From positions 434,001 to 498,000 of the forward strand of contig RCSZ01000013.1 of NCBI GenBank assembly GCA_014898425.1: DNA of 64,000 nucleotides. The letters run 5' to 3'. The notes under the pieces are model-generated. The model saw nothing but the letters and a program-made list of their open reading frames with translations, was not told the origin of the DNA and searched no databases. Of this stretch, positions 11,937-25,594 are shown one piece after another (position 1 is the first letter of the stretch; each line of letters starts with the position of its first letter). Source of the DNA: Botryotinia globosa. Lineage: Eukaryota; Ascomycota; Leotiomycetes; Helotiales; Sclerotiniaceae. A program made the translations under genes and the position numbers.

Positions 11937-14900
11937 ATGGACCAAGATTCAGTAGAGTCGTCGCCAGAACGTGCGGTCTCATCAGAGCCTTGTTCGACAC
12001 ATCCACTTCCATTTGATGATAGCGAACAACATTCTGCAAGAAAGCGACAAAAGACTTCCAGAAGTGGCTCGAGAAGTAGGTCGGTCGATACAACTCAAGC
12101 TTTAGATAGTCTACCCGATTCGATGTCTTCGCATAAAGATAATATAGATGGTCACCATCATCCTCTCCCACCAAGCACTCCAACGCGTCCTACCACGGCG
12201 CATTCTCAAGCTGGTCCAACATCCAGTCAAGTTACAATCAATCTGCGAACTCCTCAACATCTAGAGTCTCCCTCCCCCACCTCGCCTTCTCCTATGAGTT
12301 CATCAAATATACAAAATACAATGGAAGACGAAGTTACCAGAATAAGTATTGAATCCGAGAGTGATGTTCTATCAACTGTGCCAGCTTCAGTTATTGAAAC
12401 CCCCTCTTCCTCTCCTTCCGCGACAGGAAGCCCAGAGGTTGAACTCGTTCCTATCAGTTCTGATGATCCTGAGAGAAGTCCAACCCTTGCTATCATCAAC
12501 GAGGAGGAAGTATTTCCCGATCCTCTAAATCACTTCCCTTACCAACGTCGCGGAGAAAATCTACTCATGGCACTTAGAAGGGCTACAAACATTTTGCAAT
12601 ATGGTAAGGAGCTCTGCGCAACTGAAATATGTAGAGTGTATCTAACATGGAGTGTAGAGGCCATTGACACTGAAGATATATTTATTCGACTTCGAAACTG
12701 GATAGATGATTTCTTGCGCTCCGCCAATTCAGATAATCGCTTGCATGGCGCATTCACCAGATATAGAGACTTTTGGTTTTCATTCTCGGACTTGATACTT
12801 GCATTGCATTTTCGAAGGTTAGCAGTACTTGCAAATACAGAGGTCGTTCCAAGCTAATTTATAATAGTGTTCGTTTTGGACCTTTCATGTATAGAGTAAA
12901 TGCACAATCCAAATCTCTAACCCAGTTCCTGTACCGATACGCCAAACTCACAGGGAGATTCCTCGCAATGGACGTCAGAACCTTGACATATGATGCAGAT
13001 CAAACGTCGGAGCTCGTATCACCACATTTTCTTCGCACTTATGCTCAACTACAGAAATTCGATACAGAGCTAAGTCACATCGGAAAAAGCATGGAAGCAT
13101 GTTTCAATTGGAAGTGGGACGAAGATACTGCTGAGTTTCAAGCTTACTTCGAGGAAGGTGGTGGATCCATGATTCTCCTGACCAGATACGTTGAAGGCCA
13201 GTTGAGACTTGTTCCAAATTATCCAAGACTATTTGAGAATTTGTCAGATCCGGCAAGATTGGTGGAGAGAATGAGTGCTGTTGCTTCAGCTACGACTAAG
13301 AGACAAGCCGCACCTGATGTCCATGATGACGCTATGCGAAAGCTGGCCATTGGATACGAATATTTTAATATCATGTCGTCAGGACTGGATTCTATCATCG
13401 AGAAAAATGTTACTTTTCTGACTCCTGACGCTGCAACTACACATCTCAGTTGTCTCTCGCATATATTGTGGGTCGCAGCATCCGCCATTCCTCAAATAGC
13501 GAGTGCTCGATTTGAAAGTCGGAAAATGATTAGTCCGGGCATCTCAGACGCACACCTCTCCAAGGTCGCTGCTATCGACTGGAAGGTGTCCGTCCTTCAA
13601 AAGCTCATCACATCAAGCCAGATGCAACTTCGGGTGATCGGTGTAACAACTCTCTGTCTAGACCTCGTGAGCCTCTTTGGTTCTCATCGACCAAAAGAAG
13701 GAAAAGAAGCGAACTCCAGCAATATCGCAGTTCTATCCTACTTTGCAAAGTTCTTATTGCAACATAAGCTAATCGACTACATTGTTGGTATTGGGTCTCA
13801 CCCCGAGATCATTAATGAAAGTCACAATATCGTTGGCTTTTTAGTAGTAACAAAAACCTACCAAGATGAGCATACCGATACTATCTGGCAAACTGTTACG
13901 ACGAGCCAGGACCCAAGGGTTGTGGAAGCCATTCTAAAAATGGTTAAGAAAATTTTCCATCTATACGACTTTCCACAATGCCTATATATCTGCCAGAAAG
14001 TTGATGCCCTCCCAATACAGGCGTTCACTGTTGCAATGAGAGATTTTTGCGAAAGCCTGTTCAGAGAACTTGCGCACAAATTGGGCCCTAAGGACCTCGA
14101 CATTTCTCCCTATGAAATTTGCGTCCGTCTGATTCGTGAGTCTTCGATCACTAGCGATGATTGCCCAAACGGCTATCCTGAAATTCAGAACTTTGCAGCA
14201 AACAACCTGCGTGAATTGCTAGTTCACGGACCCGGTCCAGAGGCACGCAATGGTATCTACTTGAGTTGCATCAGAGACATCTCCGAAAAATCAGCCACCG
14301 CTCCTGGCAGTATATGTGTCATCAGTGCATTACTTCATCAGAGTTTGATGCCAGATCTTCAAGCATTGACCACCCAGCATGGCCTCACAAGATTGATGGT
14401 TGCTGAACTTGAATCTAATATAGCTGGGCATCGCTCTCTTGCTTATGACAGTCCTGCTAATATTGCTCGTCGCGAGATCATACTACAAATCATATTGATG
14501 GATCCCGACACTATCAACGCCGAGTTGGGCACACGACTTTGGAACCTGTTAGTTGGATCTCAGTCAAATGACGCCGCCGATCGCCTAGCGGGCTGGCAAA
14601 TCTTGAACAATGCTTTCCAGAAAGCAAAGTTTTCCAATAGATACCTTGTCATTTGCTTCCAGAGCTATCTGCCAAAACTGGAACCCGCGTACTTCTCGGA
14701 TGGTACTTTGCTATTCGTGAAGAATGGAGTTTATTTCTGGCTAGACGAACAAGACAAGGAGTCTCAAGAAAATGAGGATATCAAGCTAAACCTATCTTTC
14801 GATTCTTTCGCCATAGAGCAGCTGTGGCGTATAATCGAGAGCGCACCTCGAGAAACAGTCTATGAAATGGCCATTCAGGAGCTGGTCAGTGTTTATGTGG

Positions 14901-17900
14901 GTCCCTTCGTCCGAAGTCTACCTCTGATCAAAGCGCGGGAATTGCATTTAGCATTTCTGACACGATGCTTGGACAAACTAGCAAATGCTGCACGTCAATT
15001 AAAGGATTCTAGTACAGGTGAAGCCAGCGGAAATGACGAAGACATGGTCATAGCAATCCCGGAATCTCAAGTCAAAGAAGAGGAATTGCTTTTCACTCGA
15101 TCACTCGCAGCTTTGCGGACATTTCTCGCGGCTTATTCCAGCACCGCACACTTTGCCACTCCAAAGTTGCGCTCTGCTATCAAGATACCATCAGTTGCCG
15201 CACATGGCACTTCGCTCACAATCTTTTATCAAGCATTTGGTGAGACCACGTCATCTATCAAGAAACTCACCATAGGCGCGGATGAAGATGCTGCTACATT
15301 AGTTGCAAAGTTACAAAAGGAAACCGATTTCACTTCTTGCAGAGTGTTTTACGGCGGAAAGGAGCTCAAACATGAGGAAACCGAATTATGTAAATCTGTG
15401 CAAGAACTCAATCTAAATGGACTTGTTCTTGTCAAGCGCCGTGAAGACACAGATCCTCTATTGCCGAGCAACAAAGGTCCTTTGGAATCAGAGATTACAA
15501 GGAAGTTTGATCAAATCTGGAGTTATCTTGGTATGCAAGAAAACTTGGCGGAGAAGGTACATTTTGACACAGATTTCACGAGCCGTTGCAGTTACTAATC
15601 TTACTTTCAGATATACTCATTCCTCATTCAGTTTCCTGTCTATGACAGAATTCTGCAAGATCTTAGCAATTCTATCGTTCCGTATACCGAAATATTTCCA
15701 CTAGGACAACCATACAAAGCTCTTTATGGCCTGTATGGATTAAAGCAATATATTTCTACTCAGTCTTCGAAGGTATGCAATTCTTCCACATTCAAAAGGT
15801 ATCCAACTAACTCACGAAGGGATCTGTGGATAATGCCGTGTTTGATCGAGCAATGACTTTACTAGTAGCTGCGATATCAGATCCAAGATTCCTCGACCAT
15901 GGTGCGCTGCAAGCAATTAAAGAAAATCTAATTATGCATTTTATCAGCAGTTTCACATCACTCCTCAAAGGTATTGACAATCGATCCCATATAGAACTTG
16001 TCAGCTAATTTTTCTTAGACCCCGCCTTGCCCCAATCATCGATGGATCTCATTGACAACAAGCTTTTGGACCGTCTCCTGGACTTGTTATATACTTCTAA
16101 ACTAGTGACCACTACAGATACGTCAGTTCATCTAATATGGGCTTGTATCGAGGCTTTACTTGAGGTTGCCTCTCAAAATTCTGCTTTGTGGACCACATTT
16201 GTTGGCCATCTGAATGGCAGCACTCTTCTTCAGGATCTTCTCTTGGAGGACTTCCGACCATTCGTCAGGAAAGCCATCTCAAAACACATTGCGAGCAAAT
16301 GCACCTTCAACTCCAATCCGGCTCATGTTTCACCATCGGAAGTTTCCTATACATTGTGGCCGATTATAGCCAGATTGATTCCCAAGGCTGTTCAGAGACC
16401 TGAACAGTGTGAGGAGACTTTTTCGCTTGCATTGACGATATTCAAAAGACTGCTGGAAACACCAATCGATTTAGATCTCAATGCAGTTGCGCAGGAGTGG
16501 GGTAATCTACTTCTAGCTCACGACAACCACGAAGATGTCGGGGTACCCGAAGCCGCTGATATGATCACACGGGGCTTAGTCGATCTTTTGCATCATGCTG
16601 TAATCACCATGAAGCAATCTGAACAAAAGCTATCCTGCGAGGCTCTAGGGGCTGAACTGTTCAAAAGACATTTATTTCCTAGTATTTCAACCGACATCGA
16701 TATTGGAAATGATGGACTTATTGCCCAAAAAATTCCACTGATAAATTCCAAAACGCGGAAGACACTGTGTGAGACTATATTTGCACTAGTCAAAGACGAT
16801 ATCACTCGGTACAGAGAAATATTGCAAATTTGTGCAGAGGTTGCACCTTACGACAGCGAACGAAACAACAACCCTTACCTTCTTGATATGCCGCCTACAT
16901 TTGACAGATCAAAGTCTGTAAGATCTTCGACTGGTTATGTTGGCCTCAGAAATCTTTCTAATACGTGCTACCTCAACTCTCTGGTCACGCAACTTTTTAT
17001 GAACATATCATTCAGAGAGTTCATTCTCAATCTAAACATCCCTGTTCCGAGGTCACAAAGGCTACTCTTTGAAACGCAACAATTGTTTGCTTATATGCAA
17101 AACAGTGTCGTACGATGTGTCGAACCAGCCAATTTTGCTGCATCCATTACAACTTTCGATGAACTTGAGATTGACGTCCATGTTCAAATGGATGTTGACG
17201 AATTCTACAACCTCATCATCGATCGTTTCGAACGTGAGCCTTTGGATGATGATGACAAACGTAAAGTTCGATCATTCTATGGTGGTAAGTTAGTGCAGCA
17301 AATCAAGTCCAAAGAATGCCCCCATATCTCAGAGAGATTAGAGGACTTCTCCGCTATTCAATGCGATATCAAGGGTAAACAATCTCTCGAAGAAAGCTTG
17401 CAAGCTTATGTCGAAGGCGAGGCCATGGAAGGGGACAATAAGTACAAATGTGGGACTTGTGATCGACATGTTGACGCAGTGAAACGAGCTTGTCTTACTG
17501 ACGTGCCGGATAACTTGATCTTCCATTTGAAAAGATTCGATTTCAACCTTCGCACACTTGCACGTAATAAGATAAATGACTACTTCACATTTCCGCCATC
17601 AATCGATATGCGACCTTACAAGGTTGAGTATCTCATGAACGAATCGGGCGAGGTCGAAGAGGACATGTTTGAGCTTGTTGGCGTTCTTGTCCACTCTGGA
17701 ACAGCAGAATCCGGTCATTACTACTCTTACATCCGAGAGCGACCACAAGTTGATGGTAAAGTCAATTGGATGGAGTTCAATGATGACTCAGTCACGTCTT
17801 GGGATCCAGTTTTTATGGAGGGATCCTGCTTTGGTGGTCTTGACTATGGGACTGCTGACGACGTTCCATTCGAAAAGAACTATAGTGCCTACATGTTGTT

Positions 17901-19993
17901 CTACCAACGTCGCTCTACATTGATCGCGGCAAATGAACAATTTTTCAAGGAGAAGAATGAAAATCCATCGATTGCAGCTCTTGAAGCTCTACAGGCAGGC
18001 CATGCAACCATAGACAACAAGCCTGTGATTCGACATCCATTGAAGGTAGCTATCAAGCCCCACCAAGCGAACCAGATAACTCTGGAAAACGAGCATTGTC
18101 TTCGTAAATACTGTCTTTACGACCCTGCACATGTTACTTTCATTCAAGATCTGTTTGCAAATACTAGGCATCTGAATGAGACTCTGAACAATGGGAAATG
18201 CTCGGAGCTGCATGAGGTTGAAAATAAAGCCATGTGGGTCGCAATGTATCATTTGGACCAAGTCGTTGGGCGTATGAAAGATGTCCCAGATATCGGGGCA
18301 TATGCAAGCATCTTACGAGCACAATGCCAACATTGCGGAGAGTGCAGCCGAGACTTTCTCGATTACCTTTGTAAATGCACAGATTCTTTCCGTTTCTTAC
18401 TTTTGAGATGCCCTGAAGCCGTGGTACGTTCAGAAGTAAGTACTGCAGTCCTCGGAGCAATGGTAACGGTTAAGAACGTGATTAAATATGCGTATGGTTT
18501 GGGTAATAATGGAGACATTCGTGCCGAAGATCCAAATTTACTTCATGCAGTGGTTGCCGCCTTGATTCGACTATATGAAAATTTTCATAACAACATAAGA
18601 GCTTGGCCTGAATACTTCGGTTTGCTCGCCAGCATTGCTAACCTCGGGAACCATGAGGCAGCAGTTCTCCTGGACTCTGGATTTCTCATGAAGGCTATCG
18701 ATATCATCTGTGCGGACACTGCAGATAATAATTCTCAACTAACACGGATGCTTCAAGCGATTGCGAAGAGAAACTTAATTCAAAGACCAGTCTCATATGA
18801 TAGCGTCATTGACCTTCTATCTCGACTTATCTCAACTTGCGACCCAATGGCTCCTGAGTTTGATCAAGCTGATTCTCGATTCAAGCTATCCTTTGGTGAT
18901 CATGCATTGCCATTCTCATGGGATGAAAGAAACCGAATCAATTACCATTGGACGAGGACTAATGCCCACATCCTCACAGAAAAGCTTCTCATGATTAATC
19001 AGAACCAGCACGCGACGAAATTGATTATCGCCACACTGCTACACTTTCCGGTTTCAGAAACTTTTGATCTTGACCGATACATGTATTGCGCAATTACTCA
19101 CGGTATTAGAAGAAACAGCCAATCAGGGTGGGGACCATTTCTAAGAGCCGCAATATTATACTGCGAGCATTCAGAAAATCCAAAAGCGATTCATGACACG
19201 GCTCTTCATGTTGCCAGGAATGCTAACCACATCGAGAATCATGATGGATCAGAATATCTTCAATTCTTCAAGGACCTCCTCAATTTGCAAAGCAACATGA
19301 ATGACATTTCTCAAGAGGAAATCACAAGAATATGCCTCCATTCGACTCGTCATTGGGTGCCTGCACTTCTTACTCATTACGAAAGCAATGTCAGATCTGA
19401 GACCGAAGACTTCCTTGGAGAATGGATTTTCAATTTGGGAACTGAATTTGACCCCGCAGACGAAACAGACCTGACGACATTCAGGATTCAAGAGACTCAA
19501 GCATTGGGGAGCGCATGCTTAGAATATCTTCATGAAGTCTATATACGACAGCGGGTGCAAGCAGTTACAACAGTTCTGCTTAACATCGAGAATGTTACTA
19601 ATCTTTGCTTTCCCTACTTTCCACCTGGACCAGAAGCCGACCGTTACAAACAAAACATGGATTGTGAGTCAACACCACCTTCATCAATTATAAAAATAAC
19701 TAACAAATTTAGATCTTTGGAGTAGCTTGAGGAGGTTCATGGTCGAAGAAGAAGATGATGCTTCTCGTAAGATATCCTAGCCTTCTTTCCAAAGAGTTTA
19801 CTAACTATTAATAGCATGGGATAATTCCGAAGATGATTATGCATCTGATGATCCTATGGATCCCATAACCGAAGTCGAGCCTATAGATAGTGAGTTGGAG
19901 GCACAACTCTAATCTTACAATTCGAACGACTTCATGTGATAATACTACATTCAATTTACTTCTTTCTTCCTTCTTTTGATTACAGGCTTGTGA
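11937..19993 (+). CDS. Large USP-family ubiquitin carboxyl-terminal hydrolase (USP9X/USP34-like)
   Basis: Eight exons: 11937-12817, 12868-15556 (or from 12895), 15611-15772, 15820-15970, 16019-19663, 19713-19766, 19815-19889 and 19986-19993, giving about 2,554 residues. A Ser/Thr/Pro-rich disordered N terminus (1-190) precedes long helical repeat-like regions. A ubiquitin-like segment lies near 1090-1150 (IKKLTIGADED...CRVFYGGKELKHEE). The catalytic USP core follows: Cys box GLRNLSNTCYLNSL with Cys about 1611, Asp-containing QMDVDEFYN, zinc-finger cysteine pair KCGTCD, and His box ESGHYYSYIRE with His about 1861, then WMEFNDDSVTSWD. The Cys and His of the triad are intact. A large helical C-terminal region and an acidic tail end in a two-residue last exon. 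This architecture is that of the giant fungal USP9/24/34-like enzymes, which remove ubiquitin from proteins. The 3' end of intron 1 is ambiguous (acceptor at 12867 or 12894; both keep frame). Confidence 0.9.
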
Positions 19994-22900
19994 AGCTTTC
20001 AAATTCTTCAGTTTACAATGGCGTATCGGGTGTTATTGAACGATGGGGTCAAATAGTGACCGAACGAATCGAACATTGATTGCGATAAGTTATACAACTG
20101 GCGTTATATCTGGCGCACGATTTTCGGGATCCTGCAACTTAGCGACACTGGGATAGGCTTTTACTACTTTTGATGAAATGCAATCGGTTAAACTGGGTTT
20201 GGTTATGAACAATGGGAATTGGGAATGGGAATGGGTTGGGCTGGTATTGGCCTGGATTAGAGTAAATGGAGTTGGTACATTGGGCGGGATAAATCAATCA
20301 TGAAATGTTTCTTTCTGTGATTTTAGCTTCCCTTTATTTTATGGATGGCAAGATGGAGAGATGGATGGATGATTAGATGATGAATGGCGTTATGAGTCTA
20401 TCGAACATGAATCTTAGGACGAGTTGATTTGTGCGAATTGGAAGATGAAGAGGGAATTATGGTGATGGTGTGTGAATATACTCGGTTTAGCTGAGTGAAA
20501 TGGAAGGGAAGGAAATAAAGTGCTTATAAACAAAATGGTGTTGTGCTTTGAGGATGCGATAGATACTATTGGTCAATATTTAATTGCAATTCTCAACTAT
20601 GTGTTGGTGTTTTGAAGTGACCTATAATTGTATTTGATATGGGATGCTACTATGTATTCTAGCTAGGGTTATTGCGAGCATATTGAGAGTTGCAACCATG
20701 ACAGGCGATGGGGTGGGTTGTTATCTTTCTTGGTTGCTTGGGACTGAATCAAATGGGAAAGATGTAGATATCGAGATGATTTTCATGACTATTGCGAGTG
20801 CAAAAATCTATCAACGTCTCTCTTTATCGAGGTAAAGTTGAGATGGGAGAAACTGTGTGAGTAGAATCATATTTCTCTCATATCGGAGAAAAGTAAAGGT
20901 TGTAAAGTGGAAATGGCCATACGATATAGTATTCAATTGCGTCGATGATGGGAATCAAAATTCCACAAAATGCAGTATTTCACCACGTATTGAAAGTGGG
21001 TGTTTAGCTTGTGGAGAAGTCAATTTTGAGACTGGAGACTGGAGACTGGAGACTGGAGACTGGAGACTGGAGACTGGAGACTGGAGACTGGAGACTGGAG
21101 ACTGGAGACTGGAGACTTGAAGCTGGGAGAATGAAGAATACCTAGGTAGCTAGAGCTATTCTTGTAGACTCATTAACCGGTGGAACTAAGTTCATGAAGA
21201 TGCTAGTCTGTCTGTGGGGTAATTGTGGGGTATATATGATAGGGCTGATCTAAGGTTATTCGGGCGTTGTGTTCCTGGATACACATACCTGGGTAGATAT
21301 CTACCTATCTAAACAGGTAGAGTTGTTTTACATTTGATTTGTAAAGTAGGTTGTCTTGTGGTGTTGAAGTGAGATGTCTTTGTTCAAATGGTCATGACAA
21401 AACTATGTTTCTATGGATTTGACGGTAGTTTGGCTCAATTCTTTGAAAATGGAAAGTCTTTACATATATATATATAGAGAGGTTAATAAGTTGAAGTGAG
21501 ATCCAATAAATCCCATTTCTTCAAAACAGATACTGTACACTTTAGAAGGTGTAGAATCAAGCGACTACCCTCTCTCTTTTTGACTAACGGAGATTTCGAT
21601 CGAAAAACATTGCAGATGGAACTTTCCTCACAATTGATAAATATATTTTGGAAGTATTCATCCTATCTGTGATTGGAGCAGGTTTCTGCCCCTCTAGTTC
21701 AGTCTCTCTTTTCTTCTTTTCGACAGGGCTTAAAATAACGTAGCGCTAATGTACCCTTTAGTTCCGCTTATTGACGACGATGACGATGACGATGATAGTA
21801 TATATACGAACAGTACACAGTAAAAATTAGAAACAAAGTACCCCTGAACTCGAATCACTTTGCTAAGGATAGTTTGTTTGCACTCGTGTGTGGATTAAGA
21901 GGAGGTGTACTATCAAATGTTTTGTTGTCGTCTACAGCTATTGAATCACTCTAGTTTCTATATTAGTATACCAGTGTAATCAATCCTGCTTAGAGCGGTT
22001 TAACATATCTAACTCCAGACGCCCATTGCCCGATCTACTATTTCCATTGTTCAATTCCAAATACAGTTGTCGAGTTATCTATCGCATATACGCATTAAAT
22101 CTCCAGCCGCAGAGAATGTAAAATCGCCAGGAAGAGTGCTCGCGGAAGATGACTTGTGTAATCTTAAACTTTATGGAGGTAAGTGTACCAAGCTGATAAC
22201 GCGGAAGCACTCGTGTATAGTTACGATTTTATCGGCTTGGTTGAAGTGGGCTAGGACTTGGAGAATTTGCTGTTTATCAGACTGATCTGTTTGCAGGTTG
22301 ATAGGCATCTTAATGCTTTTTCCTTGGTTCGTAAAATCGTTGTCAGATTCTATCATGAACCTCCTACATATCAAGTGAAAAGAATGTTGTAAGAGTTTGG
22401 TGGATTGTCTCATGTAGAAAATGGAGGACGATCAAACTATGTCACTGATCTCCTAACAAATGATCCAATAGTTGCTAGAAGTCTCAGAAATAACTGATCA
22501 CCAGATATGTATGATGGTGCTTCCTAGATTGAGAATTTTCCTCAAGTCGTTGAGTGATCTGTCTCGAAAAACTTTGAGGCTTGAAATCTGATTCTCTACA
22601 TGCCTCAAAGAGAAAATCCTATAGCTATCAATTACGACGAAGATCAATTTGGAATTGATGCCGAATTGGACAGAAGGATTTTTACAAAGACAGTTGAGAG
22701 GCGGTTTTCTCACTTATCAGAGCCCATCAAAGGACTCCTATCACAGTCGACATCTCCTTTAACACAGCGAAGCGCTATTAACCGAGAAATGCTATCGAGC
22801 TCGCAGAAATAGGGGAGTCCGGATGCGTGATCCGATGCCAGCTTCTTTACTTTCACAATAAACTTACAAACATCAGTTGTATCAACATTCTACTATTGTA

Positions 22901-23707
22901 GCTTGAGAGAGCTTTCTCGTCATCCAGAGACTTCCAAGTATACTAAGACTCGCTTGGGCCGTCCTGTCCTCATGGGTACATATGAGAAGAAAGATCTTAC
23001 CATGTTCAATAAACTCTTACCAGACTTCCAGATCATGAGAGAGTCATCCGCCCGATTTAGCAATCCGCTCAAGTTGATTTCAGCCATGTAGGAATCATCG
23101 AGTTAAAGTCATACACCGTCGGTAAAGAGTTCATTATCCAAGAAATAACCGCAGATCAAAAAATGTGTGAATGTCGGCTATGTCTCCTCAAAAAGACGTG
23201 GGCCAAACGCTCTTCCAGATTCCAGCAATGTAGGAAGAGCCCGGAAATAGGGAAGGAGATATGCATGTATATTGACTCGGAATACAATACGAATGTATCA
23301 ATCATGTTAGATTACTCAAGCCAGCAACCAAGTACGCAAGCACTCGCTTCAACGTCGCGACTTTGCGTATCGACTTCTTTTAAATAATACTCAAGGAACA
23401 GGGAACGAAATTGGAAAGTGCATGCGTACCGAGATATTTCTTTTAAGACGAGGAGTTTAAGATTGTGAGTGAGGAATGGGTTTAGAGATGCGTGATATAT
23501 ACTTTGTACACATGAATGGCTTACAGATTGAGAGCATGAAAGAGACTGTATGACGGAGATTGCTGGTATGGTATTAGACTCCGTATAAGTTAGTTGGTCA
23601 TAGTTATCTCTTTAGGGTTTTAAAGAAAATATTTTACATACCTACCTCCCTATCTATATTTCACACGAATAATCAAATCCGTGTAACAGAAAGAAAAGTA
23701 TTTGTTA
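19994..23707. other. Gene-poor stretch downstream of the USP gene
   Basis: About 3.7 kb without a gene I can support. It holds a perfect 7-bp tandem repeat (listed separately). Short open frames between 22.0 and 23.4 kb show protein-like patches (for example near 22600-22812 and 22903-23091) but match no family I know and are cut by stops. They may be remains of a decayed gene. Confidence 0.45.
21028..21117. repeat. 7-bp tandem repeat (GGAGACT), about 13 copies
   Basis: A run of GGAGACT units with essentially no mismatches over about 90 bases. Because the unit is not a multiple of three, any translation shows a seven-residue repeat, so an open frame across it is not evidence for a gene. The near-perfect copies suggest recent expansion. 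Confidence 0.95.
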
Positions 23708-24382
23708 GGGCTAGTTTGAATGTACAAATCTGTGCTGAATTCGTTGAATATTCTGTTCTTTTTGAAAGCGGATTTTGAATTTATGTTTAGATATTGAATC
23801 ACAGATTCTATCGAATAATCTATATTTCAATGAATTTAGTATATTTTGAAATGGAAAGGGGGTGGATTATTCTAAAATGATATTAAATAATCCGTGTTTT
23901 TCAATAAATTTGTATAGAAAAATGAAAATATAGATTGAAAATAAGGATTAGAAAAAGTAGGTTTTATTGAATCTATTGAAATAATCCATTCTTTTTATAA
24001 ACTTTTATAGGCTTTAAAGTCTAAAGTTTTAATGAATAAAGCCTAAAGTTTTAGTAAATAAAGTCTAAAGCTATAGATTTATTTTGAATTAGAATTTAAA
24101 TTTAAATAAAATTATTTCTATATTTGTTTATTCAATTATTCAAATAATAACAATAAACTGAAAATTCGAATTATTCTATCTAATTCATATATATATTATA
24201 TATATACTCCATTTTCTTTTATTTCATCAGATTTTTTAATAAATTTGATATACAAATTATAAAACTATAAATCAATAATCCATTCTTTTTGAAACAGATT
24301 ACTACCACCATAGAATCTGTGATAGTATAAAGAGTAAATTATTTCAACGGATTCAGCATGGATTTTGTATCCAAACTAGCCC
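23708..24382. mobile_element. PIF/Harbinger-like MITE (non-autonomous), 675 bp
   Basis: The element begins GGGCTAGTTTGAATGTACAA and ends with the inverse of GGGCTAGTTTGGATACAAAA. The two ends match as terminal inverted repeats for about 43 bases with a few substitutions and one small gap (shared TGCTGAATYCGTTGAA). The trinucleotide TTA flanks both sides (23705-23707 and 24383-24385), the target-site duplication typical of PIF/Harbinger (Tourist-like) elements. An internal 11-bp perfect inverted pair (23810-23820 and 24311-24321) adds to the foldback. The interior is very AT-rich, has direct repeats of a CTAAAG-type unit near 24015-24075, and codes for nothing. A transposase acting in trans would be needed for movement. 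Confidence 0.85.
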
Positions 24383-24890
24383 TTACCTCTTACTCATACA
24401 AGAAAAAGAAACACCTTAGCAGTGCAGGTCCTCTAAGAAAAGATACTCGATTTGATGTACGTGTATCTTCACGCTGTCTCTGATTCCCATCCCCTCGCAA
24501 TCTTTCCCAAAAGAAAAAGAAAATACAAATACAAATTCAATTCTATATTTGAATTCGATACTCGAAATATTGTCTATCTGAATAAGCGAGCTCAAATATC
24601 TCAAGTCCTATCCTTCAAGTTCGAGTGCACGAATGACTTTCTCTTCGAGAACCTCGCTTACTCCCCTCCCCCTCCCCCTCCTCGATGCTTCAATCACTTC
24701 GATGAATATCGTTTTGAATACCGGATCTATGGTATGGAATCTACTTACTCTTATTCCTCGCTACTTAGATGGATGATAATAATCTTAATCATCACTCCTC
24801 CATCCTCTCTTTCTCCCTTTGAATATTCCCTCCCCTCCGCTTTCCTATTTACTTTTCTTTACTTTTCTTTTCTTTGCTTTTCCCCTTCCC

Positions 24891-24932
24891 TCGAGCGCAG
24901 CGAGCTACGGGGGTTTGGGGGCTTGCCCCCAT
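24891..24932. repeat. GC-rich hairpin element, copy 1
   Basis: A 42-base block beginning TCGAGCGCAGCGAG and ending GGGGGCTTGCCCCCAT. A GGGGGC/GCCCCC stem with a TT loop is possible. It is strikingly GC-rich in an AT-rich surround and is almost identical to 40978-41018 inside a PKA intron. Confidence 0.85.
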
Positions 24933-25462
24933 TCATATTCATCCATGATAGCATTGATAACATTACATCTTCATAGAAAGAATCTTTAAATCACAATCTC
25001 TTGCTCTCCCAGCTCTATCTATTGAACTACCCTTCGCCCAAGTATTTGACTTTGTAATCACACATACATCTATATACATATACACACGCCTCCTCCTCTC
25101 CACAAAAGTTTCCTATAGCGCCAAGATTTATCTTCATCTTCGTTTTCATTTTTATTTTCATTTCTAATAATTCAATAATAAAATAATATAAAAATATAAA
25201 AACCTTTTATTTATTTAATCTTTATTCTTATTCTCAAATACCTATTTATTTATTTACTCTCCTATCATCCATCGATCTATATACTCAATCATCTCTCTAC
25301 TTTTTCTTTACTCAAAATAATATTTCTAAGGATCTTCATTCCCTTTTTCATTAATCCATCTCATTATTTCACCTTGTAATTTCCTCTCTCCCTCTCTCCT
25401 CCCACATCACATCCACATCCACATCTACATATTTATATTTATATTTATATTTATATTTATAT

Positions 25463-25594
25463 TATATCCATATCCATATCCATATCCATATCCATATCCA
25501 TATCCATATCCATATCCATATCCATATCCATATCCATATCCATATCCATATCCATATCCATATCCATATCCATATCCATATCCATATCCATATC
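25463..25594. repeat. Hexanucleotide microsatellite (CATATC), about 22 copies
   Basis: Uninterrupted CATATC/CCATAT units over about 130 bases, preceded at 25422-25461 by ATTTAT units. The open frames of repeating Met-Asp or Gly-Tyr on the minus strand are products of the repeat, not genes. Confidence 0.95.

Noticed and set aside
22067..23387. Possible multi-exon gene from short open frames
   Set aside because: A GGTAAGTG donor near 22176 is tempting, but no acceptors join the patches in frame and no patch matches a known family; kept only as a note on the gene-poor stretch.
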